DNA of 64,000 bases, taken from positions 1 through 64,000 of the forward strand of contig JAPOTY010000006.1 in NCBI GenBank assembly GCA_026708965.1, given 5' to 3'. Every line of letters starts with the position of its first letter. Within the stretch, counting starts at the first letter, position 1. The notes below the pieces were generated by a model. It worked only from the letters and a program-made list of their open reading frames with translations. It had not been told where the DNA came from and did no database searches. Below are positions 29,590-38,935 of the stretch, in pieces. The translations under genes and the position numbers were made by a program. The DNA comes from Gammaproteobacteria bacterium. Lineage in GTDB: Bacteria > Pseudomonadota > Gammaproteobacteria > Steroidobacterales > Foliamicaceae.

Positions 29590-29803
29590 CGACCGCTCCG
29601 GTTATGAATATGGAACGCGCAAAGACATGCGGCTACTTGCAGCTCAAGGAAAACAACCCCCGGTTTCCGAGCAAAACTTCGGAGGCGAATATTTTAGCAT
29701 TGCTGCCCCGCGCACGGCAGCTGCCAAGCACCTCAAACGCTCAATTCTCCAGGATCATATTGTTGGCGGCTGCTGTCGAAGGGCGCCGGGCGTTCGCGGC
29801 CAG

Positions 29804-30892
29804 CTATCCGGAACCTTGAGGCCGGGTCTTCACGCGCTCGCCTTCGGCGACCAGCTCCTGGCCCAAGGTAATCAGCGTCACGTTCTCCGGCAATCCCGAC
29901 ACCCAGAGGCTATCGCCCTCCTCCCTGATGATCTCGATGGGGAAAAAGCGCACACGGCTGCCATTGTCCACGGTCCGCACCCCCGTTTGGTTATTCGCGT
30001 CCAGCACCACATAGGACACGGACACCTTGTGGGCCGAATACGCGCTCAACGCGATCCGTACTTCCGCGCTCAGGCCGGAACTGATTGCGAAATCGCGATT
30101 GGGCACGGTGATCTCAATAGGGAAAGTGCGTGACTCGTTGCTGGACTGCCTCCCCACAAAGGTGACCTCGCCGGTCACGTTTCTGCCGTCAACCAGCAAA
30201 ACGTTCGCGGCCGCCCCCACTTCAAGGGCGGCGTATTGCTGTTCGGTCGCCGCAGCCTCAACATGGATAGGGTCAAGATCCAGGATGGTGGCGCAAGGGC
30301 TGCCCGCCTGAAGGTAGTCGCCCACTTCGGCATGCACTTCCTCAACGAAGCCTGCGATCGGGGCCGTGACCGCCGACTTTGCCAGCTCAATCCGGTCCGC
30401 GGCCAGACGGCGCTCTGCGGCGCTAAGGCGGGACTTGGCTTGCGCGATGCTCAATTCCCTTTGCAGGCCCTGCTCGCGCAGGCTGAGCAAGCCTTGGTGC
30501 TCAAGTGTGGCCAGCGCCACGGAATCCTGCGATTCGCGAACCCGCGCTTCCCGGTCCAGAGGCTCCAATTGGCACAACAGATCGCCCGCCGCCACCTGCG
30601 CCCCTCTCTCTACCGGTCGGGCGGCCACCTGGGCCGACGTTTCCGCGCGAACCGTTACCGTGCGTTTGCCGACCGTGCGCCCTCGCAGCGTCAGCTCGCG
30701 CGATTGAGAAGTGGCGAGGCTGGTCAGCACCCGAACTTCGGTCTCCCTCCCGGAGGGTGCAGGGGCGACCGGCTCGCTGCTGGCATCACTGCGCTCATTG
30801 TCGCCGCCCGCGCCGCCGGACAACAGCCATGTCGCGGCAAGAACGATAACCGCCGCCGGTCCGATCAGCTTTTTTCCCCACTGCTTCAGCAT
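29804..30892 (-). CDS. RND efflux periplasmic adaptor (HlyD/AcrA-like)
   Basis: VRAETSAQVAARPVERGAQVAAGDLLCQLEPLDREARV, KSAVTAPIAGFVEEVHAEVGDYLQAGSPCATI. Confidence 0.87.
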   Translation of the reverse strand: MLKQWGKKLIGPAAVIVLAATWLLSGGAGGDNERSDASSEPVAPAPSGRETEVRVLTSLATSQSRELTLRGRTVGKRTVTVRAETSAQVAARPVERGAQVAAGDLLCQLEPLDREARVRESQDSVALATLEHQGLLSLREQGLQRELSIAQAKSRLSAAERRLAADRIELAKSAVTAPIAGFVEEVHAEVGDYLQAGSPCATILDLDPIHVEAAATEQQYAALEVGAAANVLLVDGRNVTGEVTFVGRQSSNESRTFPIEITVPNRDFAISSGLSAEVRIALSAYSAHKVSVSYVVLDANNQTGVRTVDNGSRVRFFPIEIIREEGDSLWVSGLPENVTLITLGQELVAEGERVKTRPQGSG

Positions 30893-31026
30893 TTTGTGAT
30901 TATAATGTTGGCGGCATGCCGTTTGCCCTGCTGATCTTCAGTTTTGTTTGCATTTGACCCACTGTTTTCCTGCTCCCCGGCAGCGCGGTCGCTCCGGTTC
31001 CGCCTAGCGGCCCGCCCCAAAAGCCT

Positions 31027-33009
31027 ATGAAACTCGTTGAAGATCTTGTGCTTTCGCTGCTCAACGAGGAGAGCGGCTATATGGAACAGGTTGCCGGGTG
31101 GAACCTCGCCTGCGCCCTGTCCGGAGCCATCCTGGCCGACCTCGCGCTTCAGTACCGCATCGATATGGATATGGAATCGCTGACCTTGCTGGACGCGAAG
31201 CCTACCGGCGACAGCTTGCTCGATCCGGTTCTTGCGGATATCGCGACCGCTGAGGGTGGGCCGCACACCGTGCAGTACTGGGTGGAGAAGAAAGCGCCGG
31301 ATTCCGATGGCCTGCTGGAGAAAGTGCTGGAGGAGCTGACCGCCAAAGGCATTCTGACCCGAGCATCGGGCGGATTCTGGTCGCTGTCGCAGAAGGTATT
31401 GAGCGCTTCGAAGCAGCCAGCGCGGGAGGCGACCCGGCAGCGGATCATCCAGATCCTGATGACCGACGAGATCCCCGCTCCCAGGGAGGCAATCCTTATC
31501 GGCCTTATTAACGCCAGCGACGCCTTTCATTTTCTTTTTCCGCCGGAAGAGTACAAGGCGGCGCGCGAGCGAATCAAATTCATCAGCAATATGGATTTGG
31601 TGGGCCGGGCGGTGTGCGACGCGGCCATCCAGAGCCAACTGCAATTTTCGCTGGCCAGTCAGGCCACCAAGCCGATACCGCGATTGAAACTCCGGTCGCT
31701 GCTCACCAAACAGTCGTTTCGGCAGGGCAATAGCGCGAGAATATTTGCCGACTTGTATCAGGAATACGGCCCGGTTTTCGAGCTCAGGATGCCAGTGGGG
31801 AAACCACTCGTTGCCATGGCAGGCAATGCGGTCAACATGTGGGTGAATCGGCGCGGCCGCCTGCATTTGATCACCAAGAACTATATCTCCGGGCTTGAAC
31901 AGGTGTTCGGCGCTCAAAGAACCCTTCCCGGCATGGATGGCGCCGAGCATTTCCGGATGCGCAAGGCGCAGCGCTCGGCTATGTCCCGCAGCCGCTTGTG
32001 GGAGCGGATTGACGAGCTTTACGGGGCAGTCCGCGGCGCTTTGCGGGAATGGAAGCCCGGCGACACGTTTGAATCGCTGGCCGTGCTTCGGCGGCTTATG
32101 ACCGTGCAAACCTCGCAACTCTCGGTTGGCGTGGACGCTTCGCATTACATGGAGGAACTTCTGGAATTCAAGGATCTTGCCCTGCTGACGCACGTTCAGC
32201 GGGTTTTTCCTAAATTCATGCTCAAGACTCCGCGTATGCGCCGGATACGCAAGAAGATCGATCAGATTGTTGTGGAAATCAAGACCGCGCACACGGTTGC
32301 CCAGCGATCCGGCAAGCCCCGGGATCTGGCGGACAATCTGTTCAGCCTGCATAACACCGATCCCCAGTTCTTTCCTCAAAAGGACATGACTTTCGCTCTC
32401 ACCATGCCGCTGATTACGGCGATTTACATGGCCAACGGGTTGAGTTTCATGCTCTACAACCTGGTGACGCGCCCCGATATATACCGGCGGGTGCAGTCCG
32501 AAGCGGACGCGCTGTTCGCCAATGGGGATCCGCAACCCGGCCAATATTCGCAACAAGCCATCGACGTGACCTACCGGTTCATTATGGAAACATTGCGACT
32601 TTATCCGGCGGTTCCGCTACAGTTGCGCGATGTGATCAATAACTGCGTGGTGGAAGGCTATGAAATTCCCGTGGGCACCCGTGTGCTGATTGCCTCCACG
32701 GCCCCGCACTACCTAGCCGAAAATTATCCGGAACCGCTGCGATTTGATATAGACCGGCACTTGCCCGAGCGGGCCGAAACCGAGAAGCCCGGCGCCTGGG
32801 GCTCATTTGGCCTGGGCACGCACACCTGCCTGGGCAAGCGCTGGGCCGAAATGCAGATTGCGGTCAATCTGCTGATGATCGCTCATCATTTTGATCTCGA
32901 GGTGTCTCCGCCTGGCTACAGACTGCAGCTCAATCCCTTCCCCACCAACGCGCCACGCAAGAAGCTCAAGTTCCGTGTGCGGGCCGTGCGCCATCCAGTG
33001 GAAGGCTAG
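31027..33009 (+). CDS. GPP34 (GOLPH3/Vps74-like)-cytochrome P450 fusion protein
   Basis: N-terminus MKLVEDLVLSLLNEESGYMEQVAGWNLACALSGAILADLALQYRIDMDMESLTLLD is GPP34-like; C-terminal P450 with ETLRLYP (ExxR) and FGLGTHTCLGKRWAEMQI heme loop. Confidence 0.78.
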   Translation: MKLVEDLVLSLLNEESGYMEQVAGWNLACALSGAILADLALQYRIDMDMESLTLLDAKPTGDSLLDPVLADIATAEGGPHTVQYWVEKKAPDSDGLLEKVLEELTAKGILTRASGGFWSLSQKVLSASKQPAREATRQRIIQILMTDEIPAPREAILIGLINASDAFHFLFPPEEYKAARERIKFISNMDLVGRAVCDAAIQSQLQFSLASQATKPIPRLKLRSLLTKQSFRQGNSARIFADLYQEYGPVFELRMPVGKPLVAMAGNAVNMWVNRRGRLHLITKNYISGLEQVFGAQRTLPGMDGAEHFRMRKAQRSAMSRSRLWERIDELYGAVRGALREWKPGDTFESLAVLRRLMTVQTSQLSVGVDASHYMEELLEFKDLALLTHVQRVFPKFMLKTPRMRRIRKKIDQIVVEIKTAHTVAQRSGKPRDLADNLFSLHNTDPQFFPQKDMTFALTMPLITAIYMANGLSFMLYNLVTRPDIYRRVQSEADALFANGDPQPGQYSQQAIDVTYRFIMETLRLYPAVPLQLRDVINNCVVEGYEIPVGTRVLIASTAPHYLAENYPEPLRFDIDRHLPERAETEKPGAWGSFGLGTHTCLGKRWAEMQIAVNLLMIAHHFDLEVSPPGYRLQLNPFPTNAPRKKLKFRVRAVRHPVEG

Positions 33010-33032
33010 GGGGATAACAGGAGACGCCCGCT

Positions 33033-34049
33033 ATGGATGTGATTCTTACGCTGATTTTTTCAATCATTCTGTTCAACTATGCCCATGAATTCGGACATTT
33101 CATCGTTGCCCGGCTAACGGCCATGCCCATCCCCGCGATGTATGTGGGTGTTGGTCCGGCATTGGCCCGTAAGACCACCAAGAGCGGCACCCAAATGGTG
33201 TTCGGGTTGATACCCGTTGCTTCGATGCAGGCGGATGGCCGGGTGTTTAGGGAATTTCCGGCGTTTCGACGCCTGCTGGTGGCATCCGCAGGCCCCATGG
33301 CGAATTTTCTGTTTACCTTTGTGTTGCTCGCGGTGTCGTACATCGGCTTCAACGCGCCGTCAACGGCCGTGGTGAGCGCGGTGGATGTGGATGGTCGTGC
33401 CTACGAGGCGGGGATGCGCGACGGCGACCAGCTGGTGGCGGTTGATGGCAGCGCAACGGAAACCTGGTCGGATGCGGGCCTGCGCCTGCTGGATCGTGTG
33501 GGTGATACCGGCACCTTGGAGCTGGCGGTGCAGCGCGGCGAGGAGCGGCTCGAATACGGCTTTGAGATTTCCCGGTGGCAATCGGATGTGGCGCAGGTGG
33601 ATGTGTTTGGTGATCTGGGCATTGGCCCGGACACGTCAAGCGATGCCCGCGCCTCGCTGTTCGGCGGACTGTTCGGCGCCGTGCGGGATACCGTGAGAAT
33701 GTTCTGGTCCACAACGGTGAGCGGCTTCAAGATGCTTTTCGGGTCCATGAGCGTGCTCAACTTCGGCGGCGCCATGCAGTTGACCCAGCTCGGCCTGGAT
33801 GCGGGCAGTCTCGACGCGGGCGACTACCTCAAGCTGTTTGCGCTGTTTTCATTATGCTTCGGGCTTATCAACCTGCTTCCGGGTCCCATAGTGGACGGTC
33901 TCGCCATGATCGTCGCAGCGGTGGAATGGGTGGCCGGCAGGCCCCTTCCCTCGGTAGTGGACAAGCTGATGCAGATCGTGGGCTACGTGCTCGCGTTCGG
34001 GCCGATTCCGCTATGCATCATTCACGAACTGATCCGGGTGAATAGCTAG
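33033..34049 (+). CDS. M50 site-2-protease-like membrane metalloprotease with one PDZ
   Basis: NYAHEFGHFIVARL (HExxH), PDZ-like AYEAGMRDGDQLVAVDG, NLLPGPIVDGLAM. Confidence 0.85.
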   Translation: MDVILTLIFSIILFNYAHEFGHFIVARLTAMPIPAMYVGVGPALARKTTKSGTQMVFGLIPVASMQADGRVFREFPAFRRLLVASAGPMANFLFTFVLLAVSYIGFNAPSTAVVSAVDVDGRAYEAGMRDGDQLVAVDGSATETWSDAGLRLLDRVGDTGTLELAVQRGEERLEYGFEISRWQSDVAQVDVFGDLGIGPDTSSDARASLFGGLFGAVRDTVRMFWSTTVSGFKMLFGSMSVLNFGGAMQLTQLGLDAGSLDAGDYLKLFALFSLCFGLINLLPGPIVDGLAMIVAAVEWVAGRPLPSVVDKLMQIVGYVLAFGPIPLCIIHELIRVNS

Positions 34050-37000
34050 CCCGGTCTTCCGATCCTCCGGCGCCGGGGGAGGCTGGGCATTCTTAAGGAA
34101 AAGGACCGGCCCCGCATGTGTTCGGAGAGCTGGGCGCGCGCTTCGCGCAGCCGTTGGGGCAGGATCAGCAGCACCGGCGTGGCCACCAGCGTCAGCAAGG
34201 TGGCAAAACCCAAGCCGAATATGATTGCCTGAGCAAACGGCGCCCACATTGACGGCAATTGCCCGCCCGCGGTCCAAGTGCGGTTGATGAGGTCGATGGA
34301 TTGGTAGCTGGCAAGCGGCAGCAAGCCCACGATGGTTGTTACGGTGGTGAGCAAAACCGGTTGCAGGCGGTGCAATCCGGTCATCATGATGAGGGACCTC
34401 CGATCCATTTCAGGGCGTTCTTTGCGTCCAATGTTGTAGGTGTCGATCAGCACAATGTTGTCGTTCACCACGATCCCGGCGAGCGAAATCACGCCCACGC
34501 CGGTCAGAATCGCGCTGAAGGGCTGGCTGGTGATGAGCAGACCCAGAAACACGCCTGTTGTTGAAAGCACGATAGCGAGCATGATGAGAAGGCTCTGGTA
34601 CACGCTGTTGAACTGCATGATCAGCAGCACGAACATGAGCAGCAGGGCAAATGAAAAAGCCTTCGACAGGAACGCCAGCGACTCCTCCTGTTCCTCGTTG
34701 GCGCCCCTGAAACGTATGTCCACCAGCGGATCGAAGGTCTGGGAGTCGATCCAACTGCGGATTTCCCGCACTTTTGTGTCCGGCAGCACTCCCGGCCCCA
34801 CGCTGGCGCGAATCATGTGCATGTCGCGCTGATCGTTTCGCTGCAAAGCGTCAAGCCTGGGGCGGGCCTCCCGGGTCACGAAGTTGGACAGTGGTGCCAG
34901 CCCGCCGCCGGTGCCAACCCGCAAATCGTCAAGTTCGCCGATGCCGCGATCCTGCGCGGGATAACGAATGCGGATGTCCAGCGCATCATCGGCATCGTCG
35001 GGGCGGTACTCGCCCAGTTTCACGCCGTTTGTGACCAATTGCGCGGCCAGGCCAACGGTGGAAACGTCGGCCCCGTACATGGCGGCCTGGGCACGATCCA
35101 CTTCGAGCTCCCAGGCGATGCCCGGCACGGGCAGCGTATCTTCGATGTCCCTTATGCCCTCCACTTCGCTTTCCAGGTGCGCGCGCACCTGCTCGACCAC
35201 CGGCGCCAGCCGGTCCCGCTCGCTGGCAGAGAACTGGATCGCGATCGGTTTACCCGCCGTTATCTGAGACTCGAACGGTCGCACTTCTATGACTAGGCCC
35301 GCGAACACTTCGGCGCGGCGGCGAATGTCCTCAAGAATTTCGGTGCCCGAAAGCTCGCGCTCGTTGTTCTCCACTAGTTCGATGTACATGGAGCCGATCA
35401 GGTCGGTTGTTGATCCGCCCTCGTACTGCATCTGCTGGCCCTGCGCCTGGCGCACGCCCCGGGTCGCAAACGTGTTCAGATTCTTGATGCCCGGCGTTTC
35501 AATAACGGTCTGTTCAACTTCCGATACCAGCCGGTAGGCCTGCTCCACCCCGAGATTGCCGCGAGCGCGCACGGATACCTGGGCGAACATGGGGTCGTTC
35601 TCGTTGAAGAACAGAATTCCGAGATCGCGCGCGCCGTGAATCGAGAAAATCGACCAGACCGTGGCCAGAAGGATCACCACCGCCCAAACCGGGCTGCGCA
35701 AGGCAAGCCCCAGCAGCCTGCTGTATTGGCGGCGCAAGCCTGTTACATGAGCGAGGTTGGTGTCCCATACGTTCATCGGCTCGCCGGCGGCGGTTTTTCT
35801 CCTGCGAACGAAAGTGGCCCCCAGCACTGGCGCGAACACCAGCGCGTAGAGCAAGGATCCGCCCAGCACCATCATCAGGGTGATGGGCAGATAACTCATG
35901 AATTCCCCGGCCAGGCCGGGCCAGAACAGCAGCGGCACGAATGCGGCCAAGGTGGTGGCGGTTGCCGCAATGACCGGCTGAAACATCCGCTTGGCCGCTG
36001 CGGAGTAGGCATCGCGCGGGGGGGCGCCGGCATTGATTTGCCGGTCGGCCTCTTCAACGACCACGATGGCGCCATCAATCAGCAGGCCCAGTCCGAGCAG
36101 CATGCCGAACATGACCATGAAATTGAACGAATAGCCCAGCAGCCATAGAAGAATCAGCGAGAACAGCAAAGAAACCGGAATTCCGGCGGCCACGATCAGG
36201 CTGTTCCTGAGGCGCAGGATCGGCAGCAGGCAAACAAGCACCAATACCAGCGCGGTGACTAGGTTGCCCTGCAATTCAACGACCTGCTTTTCCGCGAAGA
36301 ATGATGAGTCCTGCGAAAAGAACAAGGTGACGCCGGCGGGCAGTTGCGGGCGAAACGCTTCAACGGCCTCGCGCACCATGCGCGATGTCTCGATGCTGTT
36401 TGCGTTGGCGCGCCGATAGATGAAAAGGGACATCGACAGCCGGCCATTGGCATGTGAATAACTGGTCCGGTCCTTGAAGCCGCGGCCAATCGATGCCACT
36501 TCGCTCAAGGTGACCACGGTGTCGCCGCTCACCTGCACCGGAATATCGAAAAGATCTTCGGGCGCCTTGACGACGCTGGGCACATTCACGGCCACGCTGG
36601 ACTGGCCCGAGTCGAGCGCGCCGACGGCGATCAGCCGGTTATTGCGCTGTAGCGACCCCAGCAATTCCTCAACCGACAGCTGGTAGGCTTCAAGCTGCTC
36701 GGGGTTGATCATGATTTCCAGCAATTCTTCGCGACCGCCTTGCAACTCGGCGGTATGAACCTCGGAAACCATTTCGATCCGCTGCTTGAGCTGGCGGGCG
36801 GCGGCATAAAGCGAGCGTTCCGAAATTTCTTCGCCAACAAGATTGACCTGCAGCACCGGATAGTCGGTTGTGGTCGATTCCTGCACGACGGGCTCTTCGG
36901 CGGTGGCCGGGAATTCCGGCCTGGCGCGACTCACCGCCTCGCGCACATCGGCCAGCGCCGCATCGAGATTCGTGCCGACCGTGAATTCAACCGAAACAAT

Positions 37001-37273
37001 CGCCATATGCTCGGCGGCGGTGGCGTTGATTTCCTTAACGCCCTGCATCGCCTTCAGGTGTGTTTCCAGTGGAAACACCAAAAGGCGCCTGGCATCATCG
37101 GGAGAAATTCCCTCGTGGGGCACAGTGATCACGAACAACGGGATTTCGATGCTGGGCTCGCTTTCAATCGGAATCGACATCCGCGCCACGATGCCGAACG
37201 CCACAACTCCCAGCATCACCAGAAGCATGGACCGGTTCTGGCGCACCGCCCAATCGACAAATTTGTCCTTCAT
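34046..37273 (-). CDS. RND efflux permease (HAE1/AcrB family)
   Basis: MKDKFVDWAVRQNRSMLLVMLGVVAFG, LLGLGLLIDGAIVVVEEADRQI, two-fold RND repeat, about 1075 aa. Confidence 0.93.
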   Translation of the reverse strand: MKDKFVDWAVRQNRSMLLVMLGVVAFGIVARMSIPIESEPSIEIPLFVITVPHEGISPDDARRLLVFPLETHLKAMQGVKEINATAAEHMAIVSVEFTVGTNLDAALADVREAVSRARPEFPATAEEPVVQESTTTDYPVLQVNLVGEEISERSLYAAARQLKQRIEMVSEVHTAELQGGREELLEIMINPEQLEAYQLSVEELLGSLQRNNRLIAVGALDSGQSSVAVNVPSVVKAPEDLFDIPVQVSGDTVVTLSEVASIGRGFKDRTSYSHANGRLSMSLFIYRRANANSIETSRMVREAVEAFRPQLPAGVTLFFSQDSSFFAEKQVVELQGNLVTALVLVLVCLLPILRLRNSLIVAAGIPVSLLFSLILLWLLGYSFNFMVMFGMLLGLGLLIDGAIVVVEEADRQINAGAPPRDAYSAAAKRMFQPVIAATATTLAAFVPLLFWPGLAGEFMSYLPITLMMVLGGSLLYALVFAPVLGATFVRRRKTAAGEPMNVWDTNLAHVTGLRRQYSRLLGLALRSPVWAVVILLATVWSIFSIHGARDLGILFFNENDPMFAQVSVRARGNLGVEQAYRLVSEVEQTVIETPGIKNLNTFATRGVRQAQGQQMQYEGGSTTDLIGSMYIELVENNERELSGTEILEDIRRRAEVFAGLVIEVRPFESQITAGKPIAIQFSASERDRLAPVVEQVRAHLESEVEGIRDIEDTLPVPGIAWELEVDRAQAAMYGADVSTVGLAAQLVTNGVKLGEYRPDDADDALDIRIRYPAQDRGIGELDDLRVGTGGGLAPLSNFVTREARPRLDALQRNDQRDMHMIRASVGPGVLPDTKVREIRSWIDSQTFDPLVDIRFRGANEEQEESLAFLSKAFSFALLLMFVLLIMQFNSVYQSLLIMLAIVLSTTGVFLGLLITSQPFSAILTGVGVISLAGIVVNDNIVLIDTYNIGRKERPEMDRRSLIMMTGLHRLQPVLLTTVTTIVGLLPLASYQSIDLINRTWTAGGQLPSMWAPFAQAIIFGLGFATLLTLVATPVLLILPQRLREARAQLSEHMRGRSFSLRMPSLPRRRRIGRPG

Positions 37274-37586
37274 GGACTTGCTCCGTCTTGTCCGCATATT
37301 GCATCGGTTTCCGGGATTCCGGAAAGCGCAAGCCACGAGCGAAGAATCATTCCAGGCAATTCAGCAAATCTCCATCGAATCAGCAGGCTCCGTCAACACG
37401 GCGCATACTGGCGCACTATGCGGCTGGTCTCCACCCTTCAGGAAAAATTCAAGCGCATCAGGGAGCGCTGCGGACACCCGCTGGAGGGTCCGGACCTTCT
37501 TGCGAAGCAATGCCGCTACCCCCGCTGACTTGTTATCTTAATTGAAGTATAACGAAAAGGCTCCAAATCTTCGATTTGGCGATTGA

Positions 37587-38801
37587 ATGAAGCTGATCTC
37601 CTATAGCGATGCATCCGCCGCCGTTGCCATGGCCTGCGCGCCGGGGCCGGAGGAGTTGGTGGCCGCCTGCCGGGTCCTCGGCGCGGTTGCGTCCCGGCCA
37701 GCGGTCGGCGCCGTCGCCTCGCCGGCCTTCAACAACGCGGCCATGGACGGCTTTGCGCTGAGCGCGGAGGACACGGCGGGCGCCACGGAAGATTCTCCGG
37801 TGCATCTGCCGGTTGCCGGGGAGCTGAAGGTCGGCGCGTTCGCGCAAGCCGCGCTGCCCGGCTCCGGGTGCGCCCTTCGGGTCGCCACGGGCGCCCTCAC
37901 GCCGTTTCCGCTGGACACGGTTATTCCCTTGGAGCGGGCGGATATCATCAAGCGGTCCGGCGCAATGATGTTGCGTATTGCGGAGCCTCTGGAGCAAGGG
38001 CGGAACCTGCGCGTCATGGGCGAGGAGTATCCCGCCGGCGCCGCGTTTGATTTCACCGGCATTCGCCTCCACGCCGGCCATGCCGCGCTCTTTGCCGCTG
38101 CCGGAATCAGCGAGTTGCGCGTTCGCATGCCGCCGCCGCTGGGTTTGCTGACCACGGGCAACGAAGTGCGCCCTCCCGGCGCCCCGCTCGCTCTTGGGGA
38201 AATAGCCAACGTTAACGCCGCTTGGATGACTGCCTGGTGCGCCGAACGGCGGGTTCCCGTAGCGCTTGCGCAGCACGTTCGGGACGATCCGGGCGATTTG
38301 GCGCGCGGGTTTCAGGCAGCCTGCGAGTCCGGCGCTCGGATCCTGGTTTCAAGCGGCTCCGCATCGGCAGGGCGGCACGATGTTCTGCGGCAGGCGCTTA
38401 AGAAACTGGGTGCCCGGATTATTTTCCACGGCGTGGCCATGCGCCCCGGCAAGCCGGCCCTGTTCGCCATTCTGAAGAACGACGTTCCAATCATTGGGCT
38501 TCCCGGCAACCCGCTCGCCACGGCCGCCGGGATGCGTTTTCTGGTCTGGCCGGCCATTCGCGCCATCCTCGCGATGGAGCGCGAAAAGCCCCGCCGCCAG
38601 CCGCTCGCGGATCCTTGCGATTTGCGCGAAGGCCACACGCATTTCCTGCTCGCCCGCCGCAGCGCCGAATCAGGAGCGCTCAAGCTGGTGCGCCCTCAGC
38701 GCCCCGGCCACCCCGGCGCCCTCGCCGCCGCCCACTGCTGGCTGCGCCTCGATGGCGGCCGCCACGAAGCCAACACCTTGGCAGCGTCCTACCCGCTATA
38801 G
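37587..38801 (+). CDS. moeA: Molybdopterin molybdenumtransferase MoeA
   Basis: AFNNAAMDGFAL, LLTTGNEV, GVAMRPGKPALFA, PIIGLPGNPLATA. Confidence 0.9.
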   Translation: MKLISYSDASAAVAMACAPGPEELVAACRVLGAVASRPAVGAVASPAFNNAAMDGFALSAEDTAGATEDSPVHLPVAGELKVGAFAQAALPGSGCALRVATGALTPFPLDTVIPLERADIIKRSGAMMLRIAEPLEQGRNLRVMGEEYPAGAAFDFTGIRLHAGHAALFAAAGISELRVRMPPPLGLLTTGNEVRPPGAPLALGEIANVNAAWMTAWCAERRVPVALAQHVRDDPGDLARGFQAACESGARILVSSGSASAGRHDVLRQALKKLGARIIFHGVAMRPGKPALFAILKNDVPIIGLPGNPLATAAGMRFLVWPAIRAILAMEREKPRRQPLADPCDLREGHTHFLLARRSAESGALKLVRPQRPGHPGALAAAHCWLRLDGGRHEANTLAASYPL

Positions 38802-38935
38802 GATCGCCCGCGCCTTATAGATAAGCGTGGAAATGTTCCGTGTTTGGAATGAGCTTCGGCAACCGCCATATCTGGGACAAGACAGGCCGTATAATCCGTT
38901 GTTGAGCGATAGGGACGCGCTGGTTGCGGGTTGTT

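Noticed and set aside
30886-32556. 556-aa minus-strand ORF
   Set aside because: Antisense to the GPP34-P450 gene; low-complexity His/Arg/Gly-rich translation with no family motifs, typical of GC-rich shadow frames.
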